Below, piece by piece: positions 9,745 to 22,246 of a DNA stretch of 64,000 nucleotides. The position numbers and the translations under genes were made by a program. The notes below the pieces were generated by a model. The model saw only the letters and a list, made by a program, of their open reading frames with translations, was not told the DNA's origin and did not search any database. The stretch covers positions 1,624,964 through 1,688,963 of the forward strand of contig NC_009976.1 in assembly GCF_000018585.1 (NCBI RefSeq). Direction: 5' to 3'. This DNA comes from Prochlorococcus marinus str. MIT 9211 (GTDB lineage: Bacteria; Cyanobacteriota; Cyanobacteriia; PCC-6307; Cyanobiaceae). Position 1 is the first letter of the stretch. Each line of letters begins with the position of its first letter.

Positions 9745-9864
9745 CAATGTATGCAGGGGGATGCCCTTCTTCAAGCAATAACATTCTGTCTAAAAGTTAG
9801 TGACTAGGGAACACTCTTCTTTCTAGAGTTAGAAAGTAAAACACTCTCAAGAGAAATTTCACCA

Positions 9865-12404
<2,540 letters not shown>

Positions 12405-12417
12405 CGTTACATCAACG

Positions 12418-12576
12418 ATGAGTCAACACAAAGTTTTTTCATTTATCAAATCTCCTTGTGGGAGAGCAAAGTTTCTTGAGTTATCTTCAAGAGCTGGGTT
12501 TTTATCTAAAATTAGACTTTCTTGGTTTATTGTAATCGCAACTCTAAGAGATTGGAATTTAGAAAATCCTGATTAA
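12418..12576 (+). CDS. Small hypothetical protein after ligA
   Basis: A possible 52-residue protein starting at ATG 12418, 13 bases after the ligA stop. The sequence is protein-like (FIKSPCGRAKFLELSSRAG, then WFIVIATLRDWNLE) with one hydrophobic stretch. No ribosome site is evident. Its stop shares the TTAA palindrome with the stop of the convergent TVP38-type gene. I do not recognise a family. Confidence 0.4.
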   Translation: MSQHKVFSFIKSPCGRAKFLELSSRAGFLSKIRLSWFIVIATLRDWNLENPD

Positions 12577-13214
12577 AAGGATTTATCAATTTCAGATAAT
12601 GAATCTTTAGTAGCTCGGAGAATAAAGAAAGCAACCCCCAAAGTTGCTAATATTCCTACTAAGCTAAAAGTAAAAGAAATCCAATCACTACGATTAGCAA
12701 GGGTAAAATCAAACTTTGTTATTTCACCTGCTAATGAACCAAGGCTGCAATATAAGATCGTGCCAGGAAGAATGCCTAGAATGCCTATCATAAAATCTCT
12801 TATAGAAATCTTACTTAGGCCATACGCGAGGTTAAGAAAACCAAAAGGAAATAATGGAGATAAGCGTGTGAGAAAAATAAACTTTAATCCTTCTTGAAAA
12901 ACTAAATCTTCAATCGACTGCAATTTAGGAAATAACAATAATTTTTTTCGAGCCCAACTTCTCAAAAAAGTTCTTCCACAAAAGAAAGTTAAAATTGCAC
13001 CTAACAATGCTCCTAAAAAAACAAATATACTGCCCAGAAAAGTACCATATATTAGACCAGCTACCATGGACAACCATGATCCTGGCAATAATAGTGTTAC
13101 CCAGATTACATATAAAGTAATAAATACTAAAATACCGAACGGGCTAATGAATAGTTCAGTCTGGTTATTAAACCAATGCTCTAAGCTAATGTTTCCTAAA
13201 AATAATAAGTTCAA
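12573..13214 (-). CDS. TVP38/TMEM64 family membrane protein
   Basis: A 213-residue polytopic membrane protein of the DedA/VTT superfamily. Typical features are [39 protein letters not shown] and [18 protein letters not shown]. Five or so hydrophobic segments are visible. Members are linked to membrane homeostasis or lipid scrambling, but the substrate here is unknown. It uses a TTG start at 13214 whose last bases overlap the valS stop (TTGA), so translation is probably coupled to valS. Confidence 0.85.
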   Translation of the reverse strand: MNLLFLGNISLEHWFNNQTELFISPFGILVFITLYVIWVTLLLPGSWLSMVAGLIYGTFLGSIFVFLGALLGAILTFFCGRTFLRSWARKKLLLFPKLQSIEDLVFQEGLKFIFLTRLSPLFPFGFLNLAYGLSKISIRDFMIGILGILPGTILYCSLGSLAGEITKFDFTLANRSDWISFTFSLVGILATLGVAFFILRATKDSLSEIDKSF

Positions 13215-16012
13215 CTCAAACCTGCAATGCGCTTAATAACTAAATCAGCTTGTGATTTTGCGGCAATTAGTTTACTCTTACAATCTAAAATAATGGCTTC
13301 AGGAGCTTTGTTAATAAAGCTTGGATTATCTAATCTTTTAGACAGAGAAGTTATTTCTTTTTGTGCTTTGATTAAATCTTTTTCTAAACGTTTCCGCAAT
13401 CCATCCAAATCAACTAAGCCCTCAATAGGCAAAAGGACCTCTAGATCGCCAGAAACACCTGCTAAAGCTTTGATAGAAGGTTTACCAAGAAGTTCGTCCG
13501 GATGAAAAACTTCTACTTTATTCGCTCGTGTTAGTGACTGGATATCCGCTTTGGCCTTGTGAAGAATATCTGCAAGTTTGCTGTTAGTCGTAACAAAACG
13601 GACTGGTACATTTTGACCAGGCTTCAACCCAGCTTCAGCACGCAAATTACGAACCAATTTAATAGAAGCAAAAAGTGCAGAGAAAGAACTCTCTAACTCT
13701 TCATCTAAAAAGCCTTCTTGACATGCGGGCCAAAGGTTTAACGCAAGCATCTTTTGGTCAGGGAAACCTGTAATGCCATGCCAAAGTTCTTCAGTTAAAT
13801 GAGGCATTAAGGGGTGCAACATTACTAAAAGTTCTCTAAGGACCTTAAACATTACTTGTTGAGCAATTCTTCTATCTTTCAATTGAGATTGAGTCAATGA
13901 ATCTCCAGGATTAAGTCGACGCTTAATTAACTCCAAATACCAATCACAAAAATCATTCCAACTAAATTCATACAGTCCTTTTGCTGCCTCTCCAAGAGCA
14001 TAACTTGTAAATTTCTTAGAAGTTTCAGAGTTAATTCTTGCCAACCTCGACAAAATCCATTTATCAGAAAGTTGTAAATCAGAGAAATTAAGTTCTTCAA
14101 ATGTCTCATCAAAAGTAGTAGTACCTAGATTAATTAACGCAAAGCGAGTGGCATTCCATAACTTATTCGCAAAATTACGTGCCGCCTCAACAGTAACAGA
14201 AGTATCTGTTTTCCTATCGTAATCGAGTCTGATGTCTTGCCCTGCACCAGCGACTTCCTTGACTAAAGCAAAGCGCAACGCATCAGTGCCATAACGGTCA
14301 ATTAATACAAGGGGATCAATCCCGTTACCAAGACTTTTACTCATTTTACGATTCTGTTCGTCCCTTACTAGCCCATGAATATAAACATCTTTAAAAGGCA
14401 TTTGACCAGTAAAAGCACCAGCCATCATTGTCATTCTGGCAACCCAGAAGAAAATGATATCAAAACCTGTGACTAACGTATTTGTAGGGTACCAACAGTT
14501 AAAATCCGAATCATCTTCATCAGGCCATCCTAAAGTAGAGAAAGGCCATAAACCACTCGAGAACCAAGTATCCAATACATCTGCATCTTGTTCTATAGCA
14601 ACATCGTCTCCAAATTTTTCGCGGGCTTGTAAAAGTGCTTCCTCCTCTGAAAGTGCCACTATATAAGGAGTATGATCAGTCACTATAGAGTCAGTTTCAC
14701 TAACAACAAACCATGCCGGGATCCTATGACCCCACCATAATTGCCGACTGATACACCAATCACGAATACCAGTTAACCAATCCCGGTAAACTTTCTCCCA
14801 GCGAGTAGGGAAAAACTGAGGCTCACCCTTGACGAGATGTGCTCGACATCGATCAGCCATCGGCTCCATACGAACAAACCACTGTGTAGACAATAATGGT
14901 TCAACAGGGACCTTACCCCGATCTGAAAAAGGCACGCTATGCCTATATGGTTCAATTTTGGTTAGCAATGACAGTTCTTTTAGGCCATTTACAACAGCTT
15001 CACGAGCTTTAAAGCGATCTAAACCTTCAAACTGACCAGCACTACTATTCATAGTGCCGTCTTTATTCATAACAGTAATCTGGGGCAAATTATGCCTCTG
15101 ACCTATTGCAAAATCATTTGGATCATGTGCTGGGGTGACTTTGACGCATCCAGTCCCAAAATCCTTATCAACATGATCATCTGCAATGACAGGAATTTCT
15201 CGACCTACAAATGGCAAAGTGAGGGTTCTACCAACAAGGTGCCTATATCGATTATCCGAAGGATTAACTGCAACAGCTACATCTCCAAGCATCGTTTCAG
15301 GACGAGTAGTGGCAACTTCAAGATGCGTAGTCTCATCATCGGAAGAACCATTAGTTAATGGATATTGAAAATGCCATAGATATCCATCCACTTCTTTCAT
15401 TTCAACTTCTAGATCACTTACTGCTGAACCTGAAGCAGGGCACCAGTTCACAAGATATTCACCCCTATAAATCAAACCCTGTTGATGTAAACGAACAAAA
15501 GCCTCAACAACGGCTTTGCTCAATCTTTCATCCATCGTAAATCTTTCTCTTTGCCAATCAACGGAATAGCCCAAACGTCGAAGTTGAGCCGCAATACGTC
15601 CTCCACTTTCTGATTTCCAAGCCCAAGCCCTTTGTAAAAATTCTTCTCTACCTAAATCATCACGATTAATTCCTTCTTCTTTAAATTGCTTTTCAAGAAT
15701 TGTCTGCACTGCAATAGAGGCGTGATCTGTACCTGGTAAACAAAGTACATTCTTCCCTTGCAAGCGTTGAAAGCGAACAATCGTATCAATCAGTGCTGTA
15801 TTAAAAGCATGTCCCATGTGAAGACTGCCAGTAACATTTGGAGGAGGAATTACCAGCGAAAAAGGCTCCCCAGAATCATTAGGGTCTGGATGAAAGGCAC
15901 CAGAGGATTCCCACAACTTCTGCCAGCGACTTTCTGTCCCACCTGGGTCATACGTCTTTGGCAAAGAATCAACTGCTTGCCTTAAACCTTGATTTACCAA
16001 ATGATCAGCCAC
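13211..16012 (-). CDS. valS: Valyl-tRNA synthetase
   Basis: Charges tRNA-Val, and edits mischarged threonine. The class I signatures are [15 protein letters not shown] (HIGH) near residue 56 and RKMSKSLGN near 556. The editing domain has [10 protein letters not shown], and a C-terminal coiled coil ([23 protein letters not shown]) is present. The 933 residues are normal. The start is ATG at 16012; a 10-base palindrome AAGCATGCTT sits 12 bases upstream. It overlaps the downstream TVP38-type gene by four bases. A tRNA-Val gene lies about 1.2 kb away. Confidence 0.98.
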   Translation of the reverse strand: MADHLVNQGLRQAVDSLPKTYDPGGTESRWQKLWESSGAFHPDPNDSGEPFSLVIPPPNVTGSLHMGHAFNTALIDTIVRFQRLQGKNVLCLPGTDHASIAVQTILEKQFKEEGINRDDLGREEFLQRAWAWKSESGGRIAAQLRRLGYSVDWQRERFTMDERLSKAVVEAFVRLHQQGLIYRGEYLVNWCPASGSAVSDLEVEMKEVDGYLWHFQYPLTNGSSDDETTHLEVATTRPETMLGDVAVAVNPSDNRYRHLVGRTLTLPFVGREIPVIADDHVDKDFGTGCVKVTPAHDPNDFAIGQRHNLPQITVMNKDGTMNSSAGQFEGLDRFKAREAVVNGLKELSLLTKIEPYRHSVPFSDRGKVPVEPLLSTQWFVRMEPMADRCRAHLVKGEPQFFPTRWEKVYRDWLTGIRDWCISRQLWWGHRIPAWFVVSETDSIVTDHTPYIVALSEEEALLQAREKFGDDVAIEQDADVLDTWFSSGLWPFSTLGWPDEDDSDFNCWYPTNTLVTGFDIIFFWVARMTMMAGAFTGQMPFKDVYIHGLVRDEQNRKMSKSLGNGIDPLVLIDRYGTDALRFALVKEVAGAGQDIRLDYDRKTDTSVTVEAARNFANKLWNATRFALINLGTTTFDETFEELNFSDLQLSDKWILSRLARINSETSKKFTSYALGEAAKGLYEFSWNDFCDWYLELIKRRLNPGDSLTQSQLKDRRIAQQVMFKVLRELLVMLHPLMPHLTEELWHGITGFPDQKMLALNLWPACQEGFLDEELESSFSALFASIKLVRNLRAEAGLKPGQNVPVRFVTTNSKLADILHKAKADIQSLTRANKVEVFHPDELLGKPSIKALAGVSGDLEVLLPIEGLVDLDGLRKRLEKDLIKAQKEITSLSKRLDNPSFINKAPEAIILDCKSKLIAAKSQADLVIKRIAGLS

Positions 16013-16084
16013 GAAAAATATTTAAAGCATGCTTGCAAACACTAATTAAATTCTATCTTTATGCACAAGCCATCTGACACTTTT

Positions 16085-16528
16085 TCAAGATTTCCAAGGT
16101 ATAGCAATAATTCCATTATATTCCTTCCAAAAAGTCTGATCTGCCTGAATCCTGTCCCATAAGCCAACAGTTTTCAAGGCTTCTACCACTTGATGAAATG
16201 TAATTTCCTGACTACCAGTAATTGGGATAGCTAGTACTTGTTCCTCTAATGGATCTGCCATCAAATGGACACACAAGCTTTCAAGAATCCTTTCAAAGAA
16301 AATTTTCCTCATCCTAGTAGTTAAATTTGGGCCTAAGGCTTCTGCAAACAATTCAAGACTTTCTTTTTCGCCCGATAAACCACAATTTATTGCAACCCAA
16401 ATTAAAAATTTAGCCCAACTATCTACGGTCCACAAAGGTTGGAAAGTGAGTCTTTTGCTCCGGACCAGTTCATTAAATGCAAATTCAAATACTTTGGATT
16501 GAATGATTGTTTTTTCCGATTTTGACAT
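16085..16528 (-). CDS. Conserved hypothetical protein
   Basis: A 147-residue soluble protein from ATG 16528; a TTG three codons earlier is possible, and AAGGAGAGG lies just upstream. It is rich in helix-forming residues, with FQPLWTVDSWAKFLIWVAINCGLS and a C-terminal GLWDRIQADQTFWKEYNG. No catalytic motif or membrane anchor is clear. I recognise it only as a picocyanobacterial conserved hypothetical. It is on the same strand as valS, 72 bases upstream of it. Confidence 0.65.
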   Translation of the reverse strand: MSKSEKTIIQSKVFEFAFNELVRSKRLTFQPLWTVDSWAKFLIWVAINCGLSGEKESLELFAEALGPNLTTRMRKIFFERILESLCVHLMADPLEEQVLAIPITGSQEITFHQVVEALKTVGLWDRIQADQTFWKEYNGIIAIPWKS

Positions 16529-16572
16529 AGAAAACAACCTCTCCTTATAAAATCAAATTTAATGGCCTTTAA

Positions 16573-16842
16573 ATGACATTAACAATCATGATGGATCTCA
16601 ATGATGCAGAGCTTGAATTCTCAGATCTGGTTTACGCCTATCAAAGCTGGATAATTGCCGTAATTAATGATGAAAAACTAGACAGTGAAAACAAGCTATT
16701 AACCAATGAAATATCAGATGACGCCTTAAATGCAATGAGATTTCTACCGGGAGAAGTCACTACTGCTATAGAAACAAGTTTGGCCCGCGTATATGACGTT
16801 GATCCAGATGAACTTTCTTCAATACTTTTTCCAGAAGAATAG
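16573..16842 (+). CDS. Small acidic conserved protein
   Basis: An 89-residue, strongly acidic protein with FSDLVYAYQSWIIAVINDEKL and FLPGEVTTAIETSLARVYDVD. The pattern looks conserved in picocyanobacteria but I cannot name a function. Translation could also begin at the ATG pair at 16588 or 16591, shortening it by 5-6 residues; no ribosome site favours either. It is divergent from the preceding gene (about 44 bases). Confidence 0.65.
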   Translation: MTLTIMMDLNDAELEFSDLVYAYQSWIIAVINDEKLDSENKLLTNEISDDALNAMRFLPGEVTTAIETSLARVYDVDPDELSSILFPEE

Positions 16843-16886
16843 TGTTTTGAATTTAAACACTTCTAGCACTAAGCAGAACTTGAACT

Positions 16887-17240
16887 TTACTCACGAATTT
16901 CTCTTTTGATTTTAAAGCCAGCTCCACATGAACATGTTTCATATCCCATTGACGTACTGATTAAAAACCCTCCCCCACTTAAATCTGCGTAATAATTCAA
17001 ATTTAACCCTTGAAGAAGATCTAATTGATCCGAAGGTGCATACAAAGTCACTCCATCAGCCCTTGCAACAGGAACGCCATTATTTTTTCCTGGTTGAACT
17101 CTGATATGAAACCATCCCTTAATGGAACTATCTTCTAAAAAATCAATATGCATGATACCTGGTGTGCCTGCAAAAGCTGACTGTCTGACTAATTCAGCTG
17201 AAGCTGTTGGAGTAACAGTGAAGCTAAGAAGTTTGTTCAT
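16887..17240 (-). CDS. IscA/HesB-like protein lacking one conserved cysteine
   Basis: A 117-residue protein with the HesB/IscA layout: TPTASAELVRQSAF helix, VTLYAPSDQLDLLQGLNLNYY, then SGGGFLIS and C-terminal CSCGAGF. Proper A-type iron-sulfur carriers use three cysteines: one near residue 35-40 and two in CxCG. Here only the C-terminal pair is present, and the region that should hold the first Cys reads DSSIKGWFHIRVQPGK. It may be a scaffold-like relative with altered cluster binding. The tRNA-Val gene lies 13 bases upstream on the same strand. Confidence 0.75.
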   Translation of the reverse strand: MNKLLSFTVTPTASAELVRQSAFAGTPGIMHIDFLEDSSIKGWFHIRVQPGKNNGVPVARADGVTLYAPSDQLDLLQGLNLNYYADLSGGGFLISTSMGYETCSCGAGFKIKREIRE

Positions 17241-17253
17241 ACAACTAAGAGAA

Positions 17254-17325
<72 letters not shown>

Positions 17326-17381
17326 GTTAGACAATTCTGCCTTACTAAGCCAGGCTAAGCATAATAAATAGTTATAAAGTA

Positions 17382-17861
17382 ATGGCCTTAGGCCCAAAAC
17401 ATGACAAATCTACTAAATTTTGGAGCTTACCTTTTGGCATAGTCATAGGAATAACATTAGGTCTACAAAATGGGATTTTGGCAGGCATTTCCTTCGCATT
17501 AGGCGGATTATGGTTGTCTCCAGACTTAGATATTGATTCTAAACCTCTAAAAAGATGGGGAATCCTGAAAATAATGTGGTGGCCATACAGAAAGATAATT
17601 CCACATCGTTCATTCTTTTCTCACGGTCCAGTTATAGGAACTACTCTAAGAGTGTTATATCTAATGGCAATATTCACTTTCATGCAATTAATCCTCAAAA
17701 ATCTTGGGATTGAGCCAACAAGCCTTTCAACGGAGAATTTAATAAAGTCTATTTACCAATATCCTAAAAGTGCATTAGCAATTTTCTTAGGTATTGAAGG
17801 AAGTGCATGGCTTCACCTTATTCAAGATAAAGATCCACTCCCAATTAAATGGAAGAATTAA
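17382..17861 (+). CDS. DUF2227 membrane protein, putative metal-binding
   Basis: A 159-residue protein with about four hydrophobic segments. The DUF2227 hallmarks are GGLWLSPDLDID, WWPYRKIIPHRSFFSHGPVIG and a C-terminal HLIQDKDP; the His and Asp residues are why the family is called metal-binding. No biochemical role is established. It is 45 bases before mazG on the same strand. Confidence 0.8.
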   Translation: MALGPKHDKSTKFWSLPFGIVIGITLGLQNGILAGISFALGGLWLSPDLDIDSKPLKRWGILKIMWWPYRKIIPHRSFFSHGPVIGTTLRVLYLMAIFTFMQLILKNLGIEPTSLSTENLIKSIYQYPKSALAIFLGIEGSAWLHLIQDKDPLPIKWKN

Positions 17862-17905
17862 ATGGTTAACGAAAAAATTGAAACCCAATAACAAGGATTA
17901 ATTTC

Positions 17906-18721
17906 ATGCACACAAACTCATCAAACAACGAGAATGAAGAACTCCTTAAGCTAATTGAAGTTGTATCAAAGCTGAGAGATCCAATTAAGGGATGTTCCTG
18001 GGACATTAAACAAACACACCAGTCTTTAATACCTTACGTATTAGAAGAGGCCTATGAAGTAGCAGATGCAATTCTTGAAAATGATACAGAAAATTTATGC
18101 GAAGAACTAGGGGATTTATTATTACAAGTAATAATTCATGCTCAAATAGCAAGTGAAAAAAAACTATTTGACTTTAATGACATAGCCAAGGGAATAACTA
18201 GGAAGTTAATTCGTCGACATCCTCATATTTTTAGCAATCAGCCTCGACAAATTAGCTGGGAACAAATCAAAACCACAGAAAAAAATTTACCAATTAGTAA
18301 TACTCCTATTAGTGATCAGATGAAATATAAAATTCGTCCCCAGCCAGCAATCACAGGAGCAATGTATATATCTCAAAAGGCAGCAAAAGCAGGTTTTGAA
18401 TGGGAAAAATTTCACTATCTTTGGGAAAAATTTTCCGAAGAAAGTAAGGAATTGGAAGAAGCATTGAACAAGAAAGATATGATCAACGCACAAGAAGAAC
18501 TAGGCGATGTAATGTTTACTCTTATCAATATTGCAAGATGGCATAAGTTAAATCCTGAAGAAGGTCTACGAGGGACTAACAAAAGATTTTTAGATAGATT
18601 TTCTTATATCGAGTCAAAACTAAAAGGAGATTTTCACAATCAGTCTATAAACAAGTTAAAGCTCCTATGGAAGGAAGCAAAAGAATTTATGAATCAAAGA
18701 AATAAAAGCAAAAATAATTAA
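17906..18721 (+). CDS. mazG: Nucleoside triphosphate pyrophosphohydrolase MazG
   Basis: Hydrolyses NTPs to NMP and PPi, guarding pools and modulating ppGpp-linked stress in E. coli. There are two MazG domains: the first with CSWDIKQTHQSLIPYVLEEAYEV and EELGDLLLQVI, the second with FSEESKELEEA and EELGDVMFTLINIARW. The ExxED-type metal ligands are present in both. The 271 residues match the E. coli-like enzyme. The start is ATG at 17906. Some cyanophages carry a different, shorter MazG; this two-domain form looks like the host enzyme. Confidence 0.93.
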   Translation: MHTNSSNNENEELLKLIEVVSKLRDPIKGCSWDIKQTHQSLIPYVLEEAYEVADAILENDTENLCEELGDLLLQVIIHAQIASEKKLFDFNDIAKGITRKLIRRHPHIFSNQPRQISWEQIKTTEKNLPISNTPISDQMKYKIRPQPAITGAMYISQKAAKAGFEWEKFHYLWEKFSEESKELEEALNKKDMINAQEELGDVMFTLINIARWHKLNPEEGLRGTNKRFLDRFSYIESKLKGDFHNQSINKLKLLWKEAKEFMNQRNKSKNN

Positions 18722-18790
18722 TCAACTGCTATATCTAAAGAAAGAGTTATGCTGGGTTGAATTAAGAATATTTCGGTAACCTGGATGCAA

Positions 18791-18822
18791 TATAATTATT
18801 AGCTTCTATATGCTTAAGCATA
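18791..18822 (+). promoter_or_regulatory. speE promoter -10 plus 14-bp palindrome over the start codon
   Basis: A perfect TATAAT lies at 18791-18796, 13 bases before the speE ATG, with no good -35. A perfect 14-base palindrome TATGCTTAAGCATA at 18809-18822 includes the ATG. If transcription starts near 18803 the leader is only about 7 bases and the palindrome lies at roughly +7 to +20, where a repressor or mRNA hairpin could act. Confidence 0.4.
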
Positions 18823-19682
18823 GATTGCTATCTAAGATCTTCTCCACTTGGATTGATGAATATCAAGAAGATGCTCGCTTTGGTCTAAAAGGAAAAATAA
18901 TCATTGATGAAGAAAGCGAATTTCAAAAGATCACTCTGATCGAGAGCAAGCGATATGGGAAAGCTTTACTACTAAACAATTGCTGGATGACAGCAGAACA
19001 TCAAGAAAAGCAATATCACGAATGCCTCGTTCACCCAGCCTTATCTAGCGCAGAAAAAATTTACAAAATACTGATTATTGGCGGTGGAGATGGAGGAACT
19101 GCACGAGAGTGTTTGAAATATAGGGAAGTTCAGCAAATAGATTTGATAGAAATAGATAGACGAGTTGTTGAATTAAGTCAAAAGCATCTTCCTGAAATTG
19201 GTGGAAATGCTTGGAAAGATGAGCGTTTAAATCTTCAAATTGCAAATGGCATCAATTGGGTCGCTCAGTCGCAAGACAATTCTTATGACGTCGTAATCAT
19301 TGATGGAGCAGATCCAGAAGGACCATCTGAAGGCTTGTTTAACAAAGCTTTTTTTGAAGACTGCCGTCGCATTCTCAAAGATGGAGGTATTTTCTCAACT
19401 CAATCTGAATCAGCAGAAGCTTTTCATGCAATTCATATTGATATGGTAAAAATAATTCGCGAAGTATTTGATTACGCAAGTCCTTTATATGGCAACGTAC
19501 CTATATATCCAAGTGGGTGGTGGAGTTGGACTTTTGCGTCTATGAAAAAACCAAGATATCTCAAACCTATACCGAACAGAGTGAATGAAATTCTTCAATC
19601 ATGCGAAATATGGAGTCCTCGTTGGCAGAGCGGCGCCTTTAATTCCATCCCAGCATTTCTTGAACGAGCGCTTAATCAATGA
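18810..19682 (+). CDS. speE: Spermidine synthase
   Basis: Transfers aminopropyl from decarboxylated SAM to putrescine. SAM-site motif [12 protein letters not shown] is at about residues 90-101. Further family motifs are [27 protein letters not shown] and [18 protein letters not shown]. The 290 residues are typical. The ATG at 18810 gives a short N-terminal extension before [12 protein letters not shown]; a TTG at 18825 is an alternative. It overlaps speB by four bases (ATGA), so the pair is translationally coupled. The -10 and palindrome around its start are described separately. Confidence 0.95.
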   Translation: MLKHRLLSKIFSTWIDEYQEDARFGLKGKIIIDEESEFQKITLIESKRYGKALLLNNCWMTAEHQEKQYHECLVHPALSSAEKIYKILIIGGGDGGTARECLKYREVQQIDLIEIDRRVVELSQKHLPEIGGNAWKDERLNLQIANGINWVAQSQDNSYDVVIIDGADPEGPSEGLFNKAFFEDCRRILKDGGIFSTQSESAEAFHAIHIDMVKIIREVFDYASPLYGNVPIYPSGWWSWTFASMKKPRYLKPIPNRVNEILQSCEIWSPRWQSGAFNSIPAFLERALNQ

Positions 19683-20569
19683 AAATCAATCAAAACCTAA
19701 CATTTAATAATAGTGAGGGGATATTTATCGGCAGCCAAACAAACTGCAAAGATTGCAAGATTGGCATCTACGGTGTTCCTTATGATGGAACAACATCATT
19801 TAGACCAGGTACGCGCTTCGGTCCATCTGCAATAAGGAACATTAGCAATGGAATTGAATCTTTCTGCCCACAATTAAATCTTGATCTTGAAGACTTAAAA
19901 TATGTTGATCTTGGCTCTTTAGATATTCCTTTTGGAGCACCAGAAAAAGTTATAAATCTAGTAAAGCAAGCCACTATTCTACTTATGCAAAAAGGGATCA
20001 AACCTTTATTACTTGGAGGAGAGCATTCCATTACAGAAGGTGCAATAGCAGGAATAGTAGATTTTCATCCTGAACTAATTATTCTTCAATTAGATGCCCA
20101 TGCTGATCTTCGAGATGAATGGTTAGGTTCAAAGCATAATCATGCTTGCGTAATGCGTAGATGCATAGAAATTTTACCAAGCAAAAAAATCTTTCAAATG
20201 GGTATTCGAAGCGGAACTAGTAAGGAATTTAAAGAGCTTAAAGAAAAGAAAAGATTAATTTCTCATCAAAGTGGGCAGGTTGCCAAGAGTCTAGATAAGG
20301 CAATGCAGCCTTATCTAGGCATGCCTATTTATTTAACATTAGATCTCGATTGGTTCGACCCAAGTGTGATGCCTGGGACGGGAACACCAGAACCCGGTGG
20401 ATTTTTATGGCAAGACTTTGCAGCTGTAATAGAGGTAATTAAAAAACATAATTTAATTGCTGCAGATATAGTTGAATTAGCTCCTAAGTTAGATCATTCT
20501 GAAATTAGTAGTATTCTTGCCGCAAAAATTGCTCGAAGTCTAATCATGTTACTATCGCTAGAAAAATAA
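19679..20569 (+). CDS. speB: Agmatinase (ureohydrolase family)
   Basis: Mn-dependent hydrolase of the arginase/agmatinase family. Metal-site motifs are [20 protein letters not shown] and [11 protein letters not shown]. The 296 residues fit. Given its overlap with spermidine synthase, agmatine to putrescine plus urea is the likely reaction, feeding SpeE. Arginase or another guanidino substrate cannot be excluded from sequence. The start is ATG at 19679 inside the speE stop. Confidence 0.92.
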   Translation: MKINQNLTFNNSEGIFIGSQTNCKDCKIGIYGVPYDGTTSFRPGTRFGPSAIRNISNGIESFCPQLNLDLEDLKYVDLGSLDIPFGAPEKVINLVKQATILLMQKGIKPLLLGGEHSITEGAIAGIVDFHPELIILQLDAHADLRDEWLGSKHNHACVMRRCIEILPSKKIFQMGIRSGTSKEFKELKEKKRLISHQSGQVAKSLDKAMQPYLGMPIYLTLDLDWFDPSVMPGTGTPEPGGFLWQDFAAVIEVIKKHNLIAADIVELAPKLDHSEISSILAAKIARSLIMLLSLEK

Positions 20570-20677
20570 AGCTATGGTTTCTAAATACTCATTCAGCCAC
20601 TCCTAAATAATAAAAAACAACCGAAGAGCAATATTAATTGTAATTATTGAGTTCATTATCTTAAAGAACCTAAGTAT

Positions 20678-20917
20678 TTAATTGTTCAAAATTGAAAAGG
20701 CTTGACTAAAATCTAGCTGGGTATCTGATTGGAGATCTCTTTCTCTTTCTGCAAGATTTGGCAAGATAGGCTCTTTAGTTGACCAATGATGGCAAAAGGC
20801 AAGTTGAGCAATGTCAGGATGAACTTTTATTTTTCTAAGTAAGCACCAACCATATGAACTACTGTTCTGGCCACAGATACAGTGTTTACAAGTTTGACAG
20901 CATTCCTTTAAAGACAT
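20678..20917 (-). CDS. Small cysteine-rich conserved protein
   Basis: A 79-residue protein of unknown function. Cysteines 6, 7, 10, 13, 15, 25 and 42 sit in CCQTCKHCICG, GWCLL and FCHHW. The spacing suggests a zinc or iron-sulfur site. GGGAGG gives a strong ribosome site seven bases before ATG 20917, and that site is part of a hairpin (described separately). The C-terminal half is polar and ends in DFSQAFSILNN. It is divergent from gcvT. I cannot assign a family. Confidence 0.7.
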   Translation of the reverse strand: MSLKECCQTCKHCICGQNSSSYGWCLLRKIKVHPDIAQLAFCHHWSTKEPILPNLAERERDLQSDTQLDFSQAFSILNN

Positions 20918-20919
20918 TT

Positions 20920-20944
20920 CTAACCTCCCAGACTCACAGGTTAG
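20920..20944 (-). promoter_or_regulatory. Hairpin overlapping a ribosome binding site
   Basis: On the minus strand CTAACCT (20944-20938) pairs with AGGTTAG (20926-20920) over an 11-base loop. The Shine-Dalgarno GGGAGG (20929-20924) has three bases in the loop and three in the stem. The ATG follows two bases after the stem. This geometry could limit translation of the Cys-rich protein. Confidence 0.45.
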
Positions 20945-21042
20945 GTACAGTTTTCAAATCAGGCCATGAACCGTTAAATTCTCCTTCATCCATTTATAAA
21001 GCAGCAATCACTTAATTCACTTATCGATTCAATAACAAACCA

Positions 21043-22176
21043 ATGGTCAGCAAACGAACTCCTCTATATGAAAACTTTCGGAAAGAAGGTGCTCACATGG
21101 TTTCTTTCGCAGGATGGGAAATGCCTATTCATTTCTCTGGACTAGTACTTGAGCATCATGCAGTAAGAAAAAAAGCTGGAATATTCGACATTTCTCATAT
21201 GGGTGTTCTACTTATTCAAGGAAAAAGCGTCAAAGATAATTTACAAAAGTTGGTGCCATCCGATCTTTATCAAATTGGCTCTGGAGAAGCATGCTACACA
21301 GTCCTACTCAACAAGCATGGAGGAATCATTGATGATTTAATTATTTACGATTTGGGCGTAAATGATCAAAACATAGAATCTCTGATGCTTGTGATCAACG
21401 CTTCCTGTAGTGATTCAGATACTAATTGGATAAAAGCTAATCTTCAGAATCAATCCATTTCAATTAACGATGCAAAAAAAGATGGCGTTTTATTAGCTGT
21501 ACAAGGTCCTGATTCAGAAAAAAGCCTTAACAAAATTTTTGGTTCAACCTTTGAAGAATCAATCAGTAATCTGCCTCGGTTTGGACATAGAAAGTTGAAA
21601 TTACAATTTCAAAGAACTAAAAAACCGTGCCCGGTATTTATTGCAAAAACTGGCTACACAGGAGAAGAAGGCTATGAACTCCTCCTAGAGAAGGAGATGG
21701 GTATAACTCTTTGGGAAGAATTAGTAAAATCAGGTGTCACTCCTTGCGGACTGGGCGCAAGAGATACGCTGAGACTGGAAGCTGCAATGCATTTATATGG
21801 AAATGATTTAAACGAAGAAACTACCCCCTTTGAAGCAGGTCTAGGATGGTTAGTTCATCTAGAAATGCCCAAAACATTTATTGGTAGAGAGGCCCTAGAA
21901 AAACAAATTGAGAAAGGAGTATCCAAACTTTTAGTTGGATTAGTAATTCAAGATGAACGCGCTATTGCTCGTAAAGGCTATGAGGTAATTTATGAAAATA
22001 AACCTATCGGTAAGATAACCAGCGGAAGTTGGTCTCCTACTCTTGAAAAAGCTATTGCACTAGCATATATACCCAAACAAATGGCCCAAATAGGAACCGA
22101 GGTGTATGTGAAAATCAGAAACAAGCTACATCCCGCTAAAGTTGTAAAGAAACCGTTTTATCGCAGGATTTCCTGA
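21043..22176 (+). CDS. gcvT: Glycine cleavage system T protein (aminomethyltransferase)
   Basis: Moves the methylene of aminomethyl-lipoyl-GcvH to tetrahydrofolate, releasing ammonia. It starts with TPLYENFRKEGAHMVSFAGWEMP. Also present are GIFDISHMGVL (with the folate-binding region around DDLIIYDLG), KTGYTGEEGYELL and LGARDTLRLEAAMHLYGND. The 377 residues are normal. It is separated from gcvP-gcvH by about 20 kb, an arrangement that needs coordinated control from separate promoters. Confidence 0.96.
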   Translation: MVSKRTPLYENFRKEGAHMVSFAGWEMPIHFSGLVLEHHAVRKKAGIFDISHMGVLLIQGKSVKDNLQKLVPSDLYQIGSGEACYTVLLNKHGGIIDDLIIYDLGVNDQNIESLMLVINASCSDSDTNWIKANLQNQSISINDAKKDGVLLAVQGPDSEKSLNKIFGSTFEESISNLPRFGHRKLKLQFQRTKKPCPVFIAKTGYTGEEGYELLLEKEMGITLWEELVKSGVTPCGLGARDTLRLEAAMHLYGNDLNEETTPFEAGLGWLVHLEMPKTFIGREALEKQIEKGVSKLLVGLVIQDERAIARKGYEVIYENKPIGKITSGSWSPTLEKAIALAYIPKQMAQIGTEVYVKIRNKLHPAKVVKKPFYRRIS

Positions 22177-22246
22177 AAAATACTTACTTTTATAGAGCTC
22201 TACACAACCACTATGGGAAACTCATTATTTGTACAAAAAAAATCCG

